A stretch of 64,000 nucleotides of DNA from DATARR01 sp044868005 (GTDB lineage Bacteria; Acidobacteriota; Thermoanaerobaculia; Multivoradales; UBA5704), in assembly GCA_044868005.1 (NCBI GenBank), contig JBIOVX010000157.1:36909-100908 (forward strand). The letters run 5' to 3'. The position numbers and the translations under genes are program-made. The notes beneath the pieces are model-generated. The model saw only the letters and a program-made list of their open reading frames with translations. It was not told the DNA's origin and did no database searches. This document shows, piece after piece, positions 45,301-61,241 of this stretch; the stretch's first letter is position 1, and each line of letters opens with the position of its first letter.

Positions 45301-46326
45301 GACTTGGCCGTCCTTCATGCCCGCGGCCAATCAGGGCGCGAGATCGACCGTGCCGGCGCTGTCGTGCCCATGCAGCTCGCAACGTTCAGAGAGGTCTGGC
45401 AGAAGCTTCGTGCGGTCACGGAACCCGGACGGACACCGCAGGTGGAACCGGCGGTGTGGCATCGGCTCGAGGCGGCCGACACCGACGACGGCTTTGCCAA
45501 GGACTTCCATGTGAACCAGTGGATCGCGGAAGCGCCCGCTGACCCTTCCGCCTGGCTGGCCCGAGCAGACCTTGGTTCCGCGACTTCCGATTCGCGGCTC
45601 CACGACTTGACGCGCGCCATTGATCTCGGGGCGAAGGAGCCTGATATTTTTCGAGCGCGCGCGAAGCTCCTGGTGATTCGCAACGATTGGCCTGCCGTTG
45701 CCGCGGATCTGGCTCGCACGCTCGACGGCGCCGGATCTCGTGAATGGTGGCGCTATGCAGTCGCACTGACGCTCGCCGGCAAGAACGAGAAATCCGCAGC
45801 CACCTGCAGGGAGATGGTGCGCCGCCTTCCCGGCTGGAGCAAGGGTCGAGGGCCCGAGGAGCAGTGGAATGACCTCTTCTATACGAGCATGGCGTGCCTA
45901 CTGCAAGGTCAGCTTCCCGAATCGGCTCGCGGCTTGTCCGCAAATGTCACCGCGGTGAGGGTGCGTCTCGGGAGCGAAGAACACCTGCCTACGGAGAACC
46001 TCCTGAAGGGAGCGCTCGCGATCCGCGCGGGCGATCTCAAGTCGGGTCTCCGGCTTCTCGCGCCGCTGGACCGCTTTCCGCTGGCCCTCCTCTTTCGTGC
46101 CTTGGCACTCAACGCATCGGGCAGAGTTAACGAGGCACGCGTCGTTCTCGACCGCGCGCGACAGGAGCTGGAACGGCTCTTTCCTCCTGACCGTCCCACC
46201 GAGTGGCATTCCGGCTGGGAGGATGCACAATTCCACCTGCAGATCGCGGATCAGGTCGGGGCGGCGGTTCGCATGAGCCAACCGGCAGAGCCTAACAGAG
46301 GGCAGCCCAAGGACGGAAGTCGATGA
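42382..46326 (+). CDS. TIR - transmembrane - WD40 - TPR-like protein
   Basis: A 1314-residue protein with a GTG start after GGAGG. The TIR domain (about 13-125) reads FDAFISYRHG...WSCFLDRNDAEQVELTHAIRSALDRSRMLIVVAEPGILGSRWVPQEI. Glu88 in WVPQEI aligns with the catalytic Glu of NAD-cleaving TIRs such as SARM1. One transmembrane helix lies at about 160-179. The WD40-like region at about 240-1010 contains FSSDGRHFATAAADGTIRLWNI, FSASGDLVAGGSTEGILSLWD and similar blades. The C-terminal 250 residues (LARADLG..., IFRARAKLLVIRNDW) are TPR-like. It is the first of three co-oriented genes in the island. An NADase effector coupled to a sensor propeller is inference; if the TIR is cytosolic, the propeller would face out. 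Confidence 0.85.
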   Translation: MESLSGRLRSRLLGFDAFISYRHGTARVYAEALAALLKSTLGWSCFLDRNDAEQVELTHAIRSALDRSRMLIVVAEPGILGSRWVPQEIAGFRKHRRPIVPVSVNGFLARPEPLPGDLEHLRAWPWAEETSNAWQDTSPSADVISQIRRSRRGLETRTWARALTASVITVLSAATVWALRERNIAVDNELQALRTNLKLVVASGTRALQDGDLWGAGLWFAEALRQAPVAELPEEPQRVRLTAVNSALPWLGAVWFPTLSTREILFAPNGETLLSLGVVKGNGDSQLLFWRASQAKPVRSLRISQKWTNTLQLSQDGRSIISGDGHEFVAWDLKTGAEVFRFRNPRPKGGVADVQTNAILTLQDHTLELWDMASGTAMTNPWLLPAEPRAAAVSADHSVICAVSQRRLHVRSLRDGSSAELALPDQHLYSLQLNPKGRYVAAILSGHAFVWDLQATEPSPRVLTAGDGQATKLTWHPDGERIAVTFTIKEDGLETVIFNASSGSIKGSVAHEAVQERWEFQPQTPGLAAGAATVMGGSVINPFSHLVRFSPDGLQLSARSKVRHTVRIWNWASGHALTPPLRHFEHNIDLMAFSSDGRHFATAAADGTIRLWNITRPERFTPVRTNDLRVLEFSPNGGLLALGRAYGAEIRDSRTGELLHKLPAPGIVSTLRFSASGDLVAGGSTEGILSLWDTTSGRQRAEIRHDRSVDDIEFARSDCCVLTVTNAYEGPGKVRVWDVAGGRLLASFESPHNVEQALFSPDGNAIALLAVRTHVQRNGVGEWAPRSEVLFWHWRDHTPPASVLMVDETVSLIAFDPCARTIRAWTGETLRSRGLMPEQPEQHIVRNQSLLRFFVALSPDQSKWLVTGGDHTQAQVVDARTGLPLTPQMNHVRWIYGAAFSANADRLVTWTRDEIFLWETASAALLAPPVRADGPVAHVGLSADGLRLAVASAESMSRAVVRVFDLAASDWASDLAVLHARGQSGREIDRAGAVVPMQLATFREVWQKLRAVTEPGRTPQVEPAVWHRLEAADTDDGFAKDFHVNQWIAEAPADPSAWLARADLGSATSDSRLHDLTRAIDLGAKEPDIFRARAKLLVIRNDWPAVAADLARTLDGAGSREWWRYAVALTLAGKNEKSAATCREMVRRLPGWSKGRGPEEQWNDLFYTSMACLLQGQLPESARGLSANVTAVRVRLGSEEHLPTENLLKGALAIRAGDLKSGLRLLAPLDRFPLALLFRALALNASGRVNEARVVLDRARQELERLFPPDRPTEWHSGWEDAQFHLQIADQVGAAVRMSQPAEPNRGQPKDGSR

Positions 46327-47504
46327 AAAGTCCCTTGCTCGTGGTGCTCGTGAGATTGGGGAGCCCTGGCGAATCCGAGCCGTATACGAACATGTTGCGG
46401 GAGATCTTCGTGGGTCCGCCTACAATGGGCGGCGCAGGCATCGGGGCAAAAGAACTCCTACAGGCCGCCGAGCTGCGCGAGTTCGACTTTGGCGACGACT
46501 CATGCACCTTGCCTGCCGACATCCTCGGCTCCGCCGAGCGCCTGCTGATCATCGTCCTCAATGCCCGCGAGACCGAACAGCCTAGCGCCGGAATCCTCAC
46601 TCCCTCTGAGAAGGAACTGACCGGTACGCTGGATTCCTTGCGGAGTTCAACGCAGATCGTCTTGGAGGTCTTCCTCAAGCATCCCGGCAGCCTGTACGAT
46701 TCCGCGCTGCCTGACGCGAGAATCGTACGACTCGGGCTCGCGGAACTCGATGAACGCGACCTACGGTTGCCATTCCTCGCCCTCTATGCCCTCCATCACT
46801 CTCTTCGCCTCTTTGGTTCGACGCCTGGTGATTCCGCTAGTAAGCCGGCACGCTTGTTCTTTAGTCATGCCAAGCGCGATGGCGTGCCCCTCACGACGGC
46901 TACGCGAGACTGGATGAAACGCCTGAAAGGATTCGAGGCCTTCTACGACACGGAGAATCTCGATCTCGACGGCGACGTTGAATCTCAGCTCTCCACGGCT
47001 GTAGCAGGCGCGGTCATCGTCGTCTTCCGAAGCGACATCTTCGACCAGCGTTACTGGTGCCAGAAGGAGGTTCTCTGGGCTGAGCAATATGGCCGTCCGG
47101 TGATTACCGTGGACGCACGTTGGCAGATCGAGCACGGTCCATCCGTCATCAGTTTCGATAGCACGCCAGTCGTCCGAATCCCGGACGGCAGTGTAGTCAG
47201 GATCTTCGCCACCGCGCTCGTGGAAGCACTACGCATCGAGCTGTTTAATGCCCGGGTCGAAATGCACGGCAGGGCTCTTGCGTCGGTAGACGTCAAGACC
47301 ATACCCCGCTGTCCGTCGCTGGTGTCACTTCATGAAGCGTGCAAGGCTTTAGCAGCGGGCAGGGGCGGCGCTCAGCCGTCTTATATCGTCTATCCGAACC
47401 CTTCGCTCCCAGTTCTCTTGTCTACAGCTGCCGAGGGTCTGGCGCGGGGATCGATCCCGCATTGTGAAGTGAAGTCACTGGACGAATTCCGCCTCATTGT
47501 CTGA
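46323..47504 (+). CDS. Second TIR-domain protein of the defence cluster
   Basis: A 393-residue protein with an ATGA overlap with the previous gene. The N-terminal region (1-170) has no clear family; strands such as LLVVLVRLG and RLLIIVLNARE suggest a nucleotide-binding-type alpha/beta fold. The TIR domain is at about 175-270: ARLFFSHAKRDGVPL...FEAFYDTENLDLDGDVESQLSTAVAGAVIVVFRSDIFDQRYWCQKEVLWAEQYGRPVITV. Glu249 (WCQKE) is the predicted catalytic Glu. The C-terminal 110 residues are unassigned. It may act as a signal-making TIR like ThsB of Thoeris or as a second NADase effector. Confidence 0.82.
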   Translation: MKSPLLVVLVRLGSPGESEPYTNMLREIFVGPPTMGGAGIGAKELLQAAELREFDFGDDSCTLPADILGSAERLLIIVLNARETEQPSAGILTPSEKELTGTLDSLRSSTQIVLEVFLKHPGSLYDSALPDARIVRLGLAELDERDLRLPFLALYALHHSLRLFGSTPGDSASKPARLFFSHAKRDGVPLTTATRDWMKRLKGFEAFYDTENLDLDGDVESQLSTAVAGAVIVVFRSDIFDQRYWCQKEVLWAEQYGRPVITVDARWQIEHGPSVISFDSTPVVRIPDGSVVRIFATALVEALRIELFNARVEMHGRALASVDVKTIPRCPSLVSLHEACKALAAGRGGAQPSYIVYPNPSLPVLLSTAAEGLARGSIPHCEVKSLDEFRLIV

Positions 47505-47526
47505 CGCCGCTTCATAGGAGAGCGTC

Positions 47527-48316
47527 ATGCGACCTCTTACCGGTTTTGTCATCGGGATCTCGATTTCAGGAGGGGAGGATCTCGCCAGACACGGCCTGAC
47601 CAAGCAGGATATCAACCACGTCACGGTCGAGCTCTGCCGCCGCTTGGTGGCCTTGGGGGCTCAGATCGTCCTCGGCCACCAATGGCGTCCGCGGGGAATC
47701 ATGGAAGCCGTCGCACGCTTCGCCCAGGTCTACCAGTCGGAAACGCCGGACCCGATCATCCATAATTTCCTGGCTTGGCCTGATCGGGCGGCACTGTCCG
47801 AGACGGACCGTCGCCAACTTCGCGACCTGGTCGCTATTCACGAAGAAAAAACGGCGCCCGTTGCCGAAAACATTGATCAGCGAACTTTTGCGCTCCGCGA
47901 CATGCGCCGGCGAATGACCGATGCGAACCATGCGAGACTCTGCCTTTCTGGACGCGTGCGCGAGAAAGCGCTGCCGCGGCCTGGCTTTGTCCCTGGTGTG
48001 ATCGAAGAATCCGCGCTCACGCTGATAGAGCGCAAACCGCTCTACATGTCAAGGATGATGGGGGGTGCGACCGCTCGCTTGATCGACGTGCTGCAAAGGA
48101 AAACAACTGTCGCGAAAGCGTTCCCTCACGAGATGCCTTCCCAATACCGGGACCGTTTCGAATCTTTGGAGAGGTCGGAGCTGGCGAGCTGGTGCGGTCT
48201 GACCTATCCCGAGTTAGATGAGCTGTTCGACGCTCAGAATCTCGACACGATCGTCCAGCTCACGAGCCGCGGGTTGCTGCAGCGAAGGAGCGAGCTATTG
48301 CGCCAAACGGCTCACC

Positions 48317-48324
<8 letters not shown>
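47527..48324 (+). CDS. SLOG-superfamily (TPALS-like) protein
   Basis: A 265-residue protein with a Rossmann-type fold. GFVIGISISGGEDLARHGLT (10-24) and VTVELCRRLVALGAQIVLGHQWRPRGIMEAVARFAQVYQ (33-70) match my recollection of TIR/PNP-associated SLOG domains ('G-x-S-I-S...L-x-x-G-x-x-L-x-x-G-G-x-x-R-P-x-G-x-x-x-x-L'), and HNFLAWP (79-85) corresponds to their conserved 'N-x-L-A-W-P'. A second half (PLYMSRMMGGATARLIDVL) is like the SLOG C-terminal loop. SLOG domains bind nucleotides, for example as sensors of TIR-made signals. The start follows AGGAG. Its stop overlaps the convergent transporter by 8 bp. Confidence 0.75.
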
Positions 48325-49789
<1,465 letters not shown>

Positions 49790-49798
49790 GGACGCCTG

Positions 49799-49996
49799 CT
49801 AGGACAGCGCTTCGTAGAGCTGTCGGCGCAACGCCTCGAGGTCCATGGCCGTCTGCTCCGGCGCGGTGCGTCCCTGCGGCGGCTTGGTCGGGTCCACACA
49901 TCCGCCAGCGTCGCCCGCGCCTTTGGTGGCGTCGCTGCATGCGAAAGGCTCTGCGGGCAGGATCGTGGCCATCAAATCCCTCACCTTGAAACTCAT
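49799..49996 (-). CDS. RiPP precursor-like peptide A1
   Basis: A 65-residue peptide with a strong AGGAGG five bases before ATG 49996. Its N-terminus MSFKVRDLMATILPAE is almost the same as that of the peptide at 57232-57507 (MSFRTRDLM), and both end in an L-R-x-Q-L-x-x-x-L-S helix. The middle has two cysteines and several Ser/Thr (CSDATKGAGDAGGCVDPTKPP), which is suitable for thioether rings. The shared leader-like N-terminus, the C-terminal conserved helix and the lanthionine-type enzyme genes nearby support a precursor role. Core borders are not known, and no experimental homologue is known to me. Confidence 0.65.
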   Translation of the reverse strand: MSFKVRDLMATILPAEPFACSDATKGAGDAGGCVDPTKPPQGRTAPEQTAMDLEALRRQLYEALS

Positions 49997-50075
49997 TGTA
50001 GCCTCCTGGGGGCATGCCCCCGGTTCGGGCGCCAACCGGCGGGTGGCGCGAAAAAGAGTGCCGTGGAACGATCTG

Positions 50076-50087
50076 AGTTTAGCAGAG
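50076..50087 (-). promoter_or_regulatory. Shared motif CTCTGCTAAACT upstream of peptide A1
   Basis: On the minus strand this reads CTCTGCTAAACT, identical over 12 bases to the motif upstream of the second kinase (61106-61117); the core GCTAAACT also occurs upstream of peptide A2 (57570-57577). It resembles an extended -10 (TG-N-TAAACT). It lies about 80 bp before the A1 start, between the end of the first kinase and A1. No convincing -35 is seen. Confidence 0.45.
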
Positions 50088-50107
50088 ACGGCGCGGATTC
50101 TTTCTTT

Positions 50108-53620
<3,513 letters not shown>

Positions 53621-53674
53621 CGGCGAGGTCCTTGGCGGCTCCTGAAGGATCGACGGGAGTCTATCACTCCACCG

Positions 53675-56056
53675 TCAGACCCAGCCCTCCTCTTCGAAGA
53701 ACGGCATCGCCGCCGCCTCCGGCCGCGCGAGATCGGCGGCGAGCACGGCGACGCCGAGGCTCCCCTTGTAGAGGCTGTGCGGCGGCTCGGGGCTCCGCTC
53801 GACTGCCACCGCCGCCCGCTCCGCCAACTCGCGGGCGCGCTCGAGCCATTCGGCGCCGCCGCCATGCCGGTACAGGTTGAGGAGCGCGTAGGCGCGGCCG
53901 GCGAAGCCGCAGCAGAGGCTGGCCACGCCGTCCGGCGCCTCCCAGGCGTTCCAGGCGGCGCCCTCGGCGAGCGACCGGAAGCGCTCCTCTCCCAGCATCC
54001 GGTGAGCGAGCGTCCAGAGGAAGACGAAGCCGGCGCTGCCGTTGCACCAACCGGGCATGAAACCGGCGTCGTTCCACCGCCAGCGCAGGCCGCGGCCGCA
54101 TGGCCGGGCGAGGTCCGCCAGCTCGGCCAACCGCGCGACGGTCTGGTCCGGCGGCGCTGCTGCTGCGGACCGACTCCAGCGCAAGGTCGCATGGAGGACG
54201 CCGGCCCAACCATGGGCGATCCCCAGGTTCAAGCCGGCTGCGGAATGGTAGGGAGAGGCGCCGTCGAGCCCGTCCCAAAGGCCGCGCAGCAGATCGTCTC
54301 CCCAAGCCTTCAGCTTGGCTCCGCAGGCGGCGGGGTCCGCGCCCGCGAGCGTGTCGAGCAGCAGCGCTCCGGCGAGGAGGAGACCCGCCCGCCCGAGCGT
54401 GACGTCCCTTTGCGGCCCGGGCTCTCGCACCGCGGCGAGGAAGGCGTTCACGGCGGCCGTCTGGACGCCGGTCAGGCCGGCGGCGTGCGCGATCAAGGCC
54501 CGCACCGCGTGCACGCCGGGCGCCGTATGGTAGGCAGAGCTCTCGCCGACGCTCTCCCGCGTCACCTCCGTCTCCGGGTTGTAGAAGGCCTCCGCGGACC
54601 CGCACGCGGCGGCAGCCCGCTCAGCCCACACGTCGGCGAGAGACAACAGACGCGGGTCTTCCCGCGCCAGCGAGACGCGGTAGAGCGCGCAGGCGATCCC
54701 GGCGGCCCCATAGTTGATGGAAGCGAGCAGCGCGGGCAGATCCGAGGCGAGCAGCGGGCCCCCCTCGTCCACCTGCTCCAGGACCCGGCCCAGCAGCGCC
54801 TCGGCGGCCGGCAAGCGGCTGGGGACATCGACCTCGGCGCGGGGAGGCTCTACGGCGGCGAGCGCCTCCGCCAGCTCGGTCATTGAAGAGAAGCGCTCCC
54901 CCGGCTCCTTGCACAAGCATCGGGCGAGGACCGCTTCGAGCTCCGGCCAGGCATCGGCGCCGCGCTCGACGAAGGGCAGCGGCGGCTCCTCCACGATCTG
55001 GCGGAGCATCTCGTGCTTTTCCAGCGAAAAGTCGCGGTAGTGCGCGCCGGCAACCATCAGGTAGAGGAGCGCGCCGACGGCGTACTGCTCGCCCGCCGCC
55101 GAGGTCGGCGGCGGTAGCCTTTCCTGCCGCATCGCCGCGGCGTACTCGGGCTCGTAGAAGAACGGCACACCCGCCCGCGGGGCGCGGCCGAGGTCTCCGG
55201 CGTCGCCGTCCAGGCGCGAGTATCCGAAGTCGAGCAGATGCACGGAGCCGTCGCGGCCGGCGAGCAGGTTTCCCGAATGCACGTCACCATGGTGGATTCC
55301 CCGCTCGTGCAAGCGCGCGTAGGCCCGCGAGACCTTGCGGCAGAGATCCAGCAGAGCGGCCCTGCCGGAGGGCCCCCGATGCCGGAGCTCACGGGCAGCC
55401 CTCTCGGCGTTGACGCCGGAGCACCATTCCAGAGCGATCCAACGCCGCCCTTCGACCTCGCCCGCCGCCAGCAGCCGGGGAGCCCCCTCGCCGTCGAGGA
55501 GGGTCAGAATCTGCCGTTCGCGGTCCAGGCGATCGCACGAGCGGCGTTCCGTGAGGCGTTCGGCCTTGAGCGCCGCGAGATCCGCCGTGCCGCGCGCGGA
55601 GTACAGCTCCGTGTCCTCCAGGATGTGCAGGCACTCCAGGATCTCGAAGCCACCGACTTCCTCGCCCGGCCGCAGGCTGGGACGTACTCCTTCCACGTCG
55701 CGGTCTCCTTCGGCCACGAGGAAGCCGGATTCGAGGGACCGCTGCAAGAATGGATAAGCCTCCTCCAGAGTGCTTTCCGGATCGAGGTCCCGCGCCCGGC
55801 TGAAACGGATCACCGCCTCGACGACGGTTCGGGGTGCGTGGAATTCCGCCAGCAGCTCAGCGGCCTGCGCATCGAGGATCTGGGAAGGTACGCGAGAGCG
55901 CGGATGGGTGAGGGCGACATCTCCCTCGCGGTGCGTGAAACGCCTGCGGATGCCCTCCGGCAGGTCTCCGACAGAGACCAGGATCACGTCGGGAGACAGC
56001 ACGAGCGGATCGGTGATCGCCACTCGGGGGTCAGCTCTCCCGCCAGGCGAGCGCAC
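53675..56056 (-). CDS. RRE-like - kinase - LanC fusion (lanthionine synthetase-like)
   Basis: A 793-residue protein (GTG 56056; GTG 56023 is an alternative). Residues about 12-115 resemble a PqqD/RRE peptide-binding winged helix (LSPDVILVSVGDLP...LLAEFHAPRTVVEAVIRF). Residues about 130-400 form a protein kinase (ALKAE; IHHGDVHSGNLL; LLDFGYSRL). Residues about 450-793 form a LanC-like (alpha/alpha)6 cyclase with AHGWAG (His615), GWCNGSAG (Cys671) and LCCGFAG (Cys715-Cys716). A C-C-G in place of C-H-G is the ligand set known from ProcM-type synthetases. The usual N-terminal lyase of class III/IV enzymes is absent; a separate lyase-like gene overlaps upstream by 26 bp. Predicted to phosphorylate and cyclise the A1/A2 peptides. 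Confidence 0.82.
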   Translation of the reverse strand: MRSPGGRADPRVAITDPLVLSPDVILVSVGDLPEGIRRRFTHREGDVALTHPRSRVPSQILDAQAAELLAEFHAPRTVVEAVIRFSRARDLDPESTLEEAYPFLQRSLESGFLVAEGDRDVEGVRPSLRPGEEVGGFEILECLHILEDTELYSARGTADLAALKAERLTERRSCDRLDRERQILTLLDGEGAPRLLAAGEVEGRRWIALEWCSGVNAERAARELRHRGPSGRAALLDLCRKVSRAYARLHERGIHHGDVHSGNLLAGRDGSVHLLDFGYSRLDGDAGDLGRAPRAGVPFFYEPEYAAAMRQERLPPPTSAAGEQYAVGALLYLMVAGAHYRDFSLEKHEMLRQIVEEPPLPFVERGADAWPELEAVLARCLCKEPGERFSSMTELAEALAAVEPPRAEVDVPSRLPAAEALLGRVLEQVDEGGPLLASDLPALLASINYGAAGIACALYRVSLAREDPRLLSLADVWAERAAAACGSAEAFYNPETEVTRESVGESSAYHTAPGVHAVRALIAHAAGLTGVQTAAVNAFLAAVREPGPQRDVTLGRAGLLLAGALLLDTLAGADPAACGAKLKAWGDDLLRGLWDGLDGASPYHSAAGLNLGIAHGWAGVLHATLRWSRSAAAAPPDQTVARLAELADLARPCGRGLRWRWNDAGFMPGWCNGSAGFVFLWTLAHRMLGEERFRSLAEGAAWNAWEAPDGVASLCCGFAGRAYALLNLYRHGGGAEWLERARELAERAAVAVERSPEPPHSLYKGSLGVAVLAADLARPEAAAMPFFEEEGWV

Positions 56057-57194
56057 CGGGTGTCCAGGTGTCGGTGTCTACACCTTCCAGGCGGAGGCGA
56101 TCCATGGCGAACCGCCAGGGCTCGATTCCTTCAGCCGGCGCTGCGCGGGCAGAGAGGAGAGCCCGCGCGAGTCGATGCGTCAGCCAGAGGCGCCAGCTCT
56201 CCCCGTCCTCCCAGCGCGCCTCTTTCGCGGCGTCGACTCCCCAGGAGACCAGGCCATCGCCGCCGATCTCCGAGGTAAAAGGAACTCCCTGCGGCGGCGC
56301 GCCGTCGAGCCGGCGCGTCACCACCTCCGCGGCTTCGGCCAGCCGGTCGAAGCTGGGGAAGTACGCCACGATCTTGTCGGGCCGCAGGAGACCCGCGGCG
56401 TCCGCGCCCACTTTGAAGTGGCTGGCGCGTCCTGCCGCCAAGGCTTCGAGGATCGCTCCGAACCCCTCGGCGAGCGCCTCGGGAAGCGGGCTCACGTAGA
56501 GCTTCCAGGTCGGCTCTGTGGACGGTCTGGAGATCTCGGCGGAGCCACGGGAACGCGCACGCCAGCTCAGCCAGGGAGCAGAACCCGTCGGCGTCCACCT
56601 CCGGTCGAGGAGCTTGCGGCAGGTTCCACCCGCCGCGATCCCCAGGTAGCGCTCGACGGCTTCGCGCGACGGCAGGAGCCGCTTCCACCAGGGAGTCAAC
56701 GGACAGTGATTGTAGGTATAGAGACGCCACGAGAGGCGGATCGGATCGTCGACCGCCAGAGCTTGCCCGTAGCGCAGGGCTGCTCGCGAAAGCTCGGCAA
56801 GGCGGCCGGAACCGTCCTTGCGGCCGCCCGTTTCCGCGAAAAGGCTGGCCGCGGTCGAGCCGGAGACGAACGTTCCGTCGTTCTCGATCTGTAGCACGCC
56901 ATCGGCCACGAGCCTGGTGACGGTCCGCGCCGCGGCCTCGCCGAGCGCCGCGCGCACGTACGCGGGTAGAGGACCGGGCTCGCGTAACGTCAGGAACAGC
57001 AGAGCCGTGTCCCGGTCGACCGACTTGACTCCCGGCGCGGAACCCTCCAGGGGCTTCAACAGGCCGTAGAACCCGGGAGCCCCCGCCAAGTCCGCGATGG
57101 CCTGCCGCTCGCCGGCCGGCAGCCGATCGTACAGAACTAATTCATAGAGCGGATTCGCGCGAAAAAGGCTCGTCAGGACCTTCGGCGCCACCAT
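56031..57194 (-). CDS. Lanthipeptide lyase-like (HopA1/LanKC N-terminal-like) protein
   Basis: A 387-residue protein. The first half includes SWRLYTYNHCPLTPWWKRLLPSREAVERYLGI. The second half has PTWKLYVSPLPEALAEGF...ASHFKVGADAAGLLRPDKIVAYFPSFDRLAEAAEVV...GVPFTSEIGGDGLVSWGVD. The 'W-K-L-x-V-S-x-x-P-E...F-K' pattern resembles the phosphoSer/Thr lyase parts of class III/IV synthetases and HopA1-like lyases used in class V lanthipeptides and thioamitides. With the adjacent kinase-LanC protein lacking a lyase, it would supply the beta-elimination step. The start follows GGGAG by six bases. The similarity is from memory, so the call is moderate. Confidence 0.6.
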   Translation of the reverse strand: MVAPKVLTSLFRANPLYELVLYDRLPAGERQAIADLAGAPGFYGLLKPLEGSAPGVKSVDRDTALLFLTLREPGPLPAYVRAALGEAAARTVTRLVADGVLQIENDGTFVSGSTAASLFAETGGRKDGSGRLAELSRAALRYGQALAVDDPIRLSWRLYTYNHCPLTPWWKRLLPSREAVERYLGIAAGGTCRKLLDRRWTPTGSAPWLSWRARSRGSAEISRPSTEPTWKLYVSPLPEALAEGFGAILEALAAGRASHFKVGADAAGLLRPDKIVAYFPSFDRLAEAAEVVTRRLDGAPPQGVPFTSEIGGDGLVSWGVDAAKEARWEDGESWRLWLTHRLARALLSARAAPAEGIEPWRFAMDRLRLEGVDTDTWTPGALAWRES

Positions 57195-57231
57195 CCAGGT
57201 CTCCCGGGCTACCGCTCACCAGCCGCCCGTC

Positions 57232-57507
57232 TCAGGCCTCCATCTCGGATAGAGATTGGCGGAGCTGCTGCCGCAGCAGACCGAGAGCCTGCTTCTTTCC
57301 TTTGCCCTTGCCCTCGTCGTCATCCTCGCCGCACTCCGGCGTGGGGCAGGTGGCCGAGACCGGCTGCGTCCCGGTCGTACCGCAAGGGCAACAAGCGCTA
57401 GCGGCTCCCTGATCATCCTCATCCTGGTCCCCCTGGTCCCCCTGGCCCCCCTGCCCCCCCTGGCCCTGCGCAAGCCGAACCATCAAGTCTCGGGTTCGAA
57501 AGCTCAT
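57232..57507 (-). CDS. RiPP precursor-like peptide A2
   Basis: A 91-residue peptide with start at 57507 (an adjacent ATG at 57510 is also possible; AAGGAGGG precedes both). It begins MSFRTRDLMVRLAQ, followed by a Gly/Gln/Asp-rich spacer (GQGGQGGQGDQGDQDEDDQG). A Cys/Thr/Ser-rich block comes next (ACCPCGTTGTQPVSATCPTP, then ECG) with five cysteines, then an acidic/basic stretch and the C-terminal LLRQQLRQSLSEMEA. N- and C-termini match peptide A1. The Cys plus Ser/Thr block is a plausible lanthionine core. It is located between the second receptor kinase and the lyase-like gene. Confidence 0.65.
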   Translation of the reverse strand: MSFRTRDLMVRLAQGQGGQGGQGDQGDQDEDDQGAASACCPCGTTGTQPVSATCPTPECGEDDDEGKGKGKKQALGLLRQQLRQSLSEMEA

Positions 57508-57569
57508 CATCCCTCCTTGGGCTATGCCCGGAACGGTGGAGACCGTCCAAATCGATCCCAGATCGCTTC

Positions 57570-57577
57570 AGTTTAGC
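57570..57577 (-). promoter_or_regulatory. Motif GCTAAACT upstream of peptide A2
   Basis: This minus-strand GCTAAACT lies directly after the stop codon of the second receptor kinase and about 63-70 bp before peptide A2. It matches the core of the longer shared motif at 50076-50087 and 61106-61117. It could be a -10 element; TTTCAG lies 17 bp upstream. Confidence 0.35.
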
Positions 57578-61060
<3,483 letters not shown>

Positions 61061-61105
61061 GGGCCGCTCACATCCTTTAGAACTAGAACGTTGCGGAGCG
61101 GCGGA

Positions 61106-61117
61106 AGTTTAGCAGAG
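61106..61117 (-). promoter_or_regulatory. Shared motif CTCTGCTAAACT upstream of receptor kinase 2
   Basis: This is the same 12-base minus-strand motif as upstream of peptide A1. It is 46 bp before the TTG start of the kinase gene, at the expected place for a promoter of the whole cluster. The inverted repeat at 61119-61241 begins one base beyond it, so any -35 would lie in that element. Confidence 0.45.
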
Positions 61118-61118
61118 G

Positions 61119-61241
61119 CAGGGCGGCCACATAGGGCCGCCCCTACAGATCATCCCGTGCCGATCCGGGTTCGGTGCGTTGCGGGTAAGAGGTCGAGTTA
61201 CCTCGACGGCTCTGTAGGGGCGGCCCTATGTGGCCGCCCTG
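61119..61241. repeat. Perfect 31-bp inverted repeat with 61-bp centre
   Basis: The left arm 61119-61149 begins CAGGGCGGCCACATAGG. The right arm 61211-61241 is its exact reverse complement. Inside the centre, GTCGAG-TTAC-CTCGAC forms a smaller hairpin. The arms contain GTAGGGGCGG, which also begins the element at 18298-18358. The right arm provides the TAG stop (61226-61228) of the acyltransferase gene. A REPIN-like or MITE-like dispersed element is likely; no transposase is present. Confidence 0.85.
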
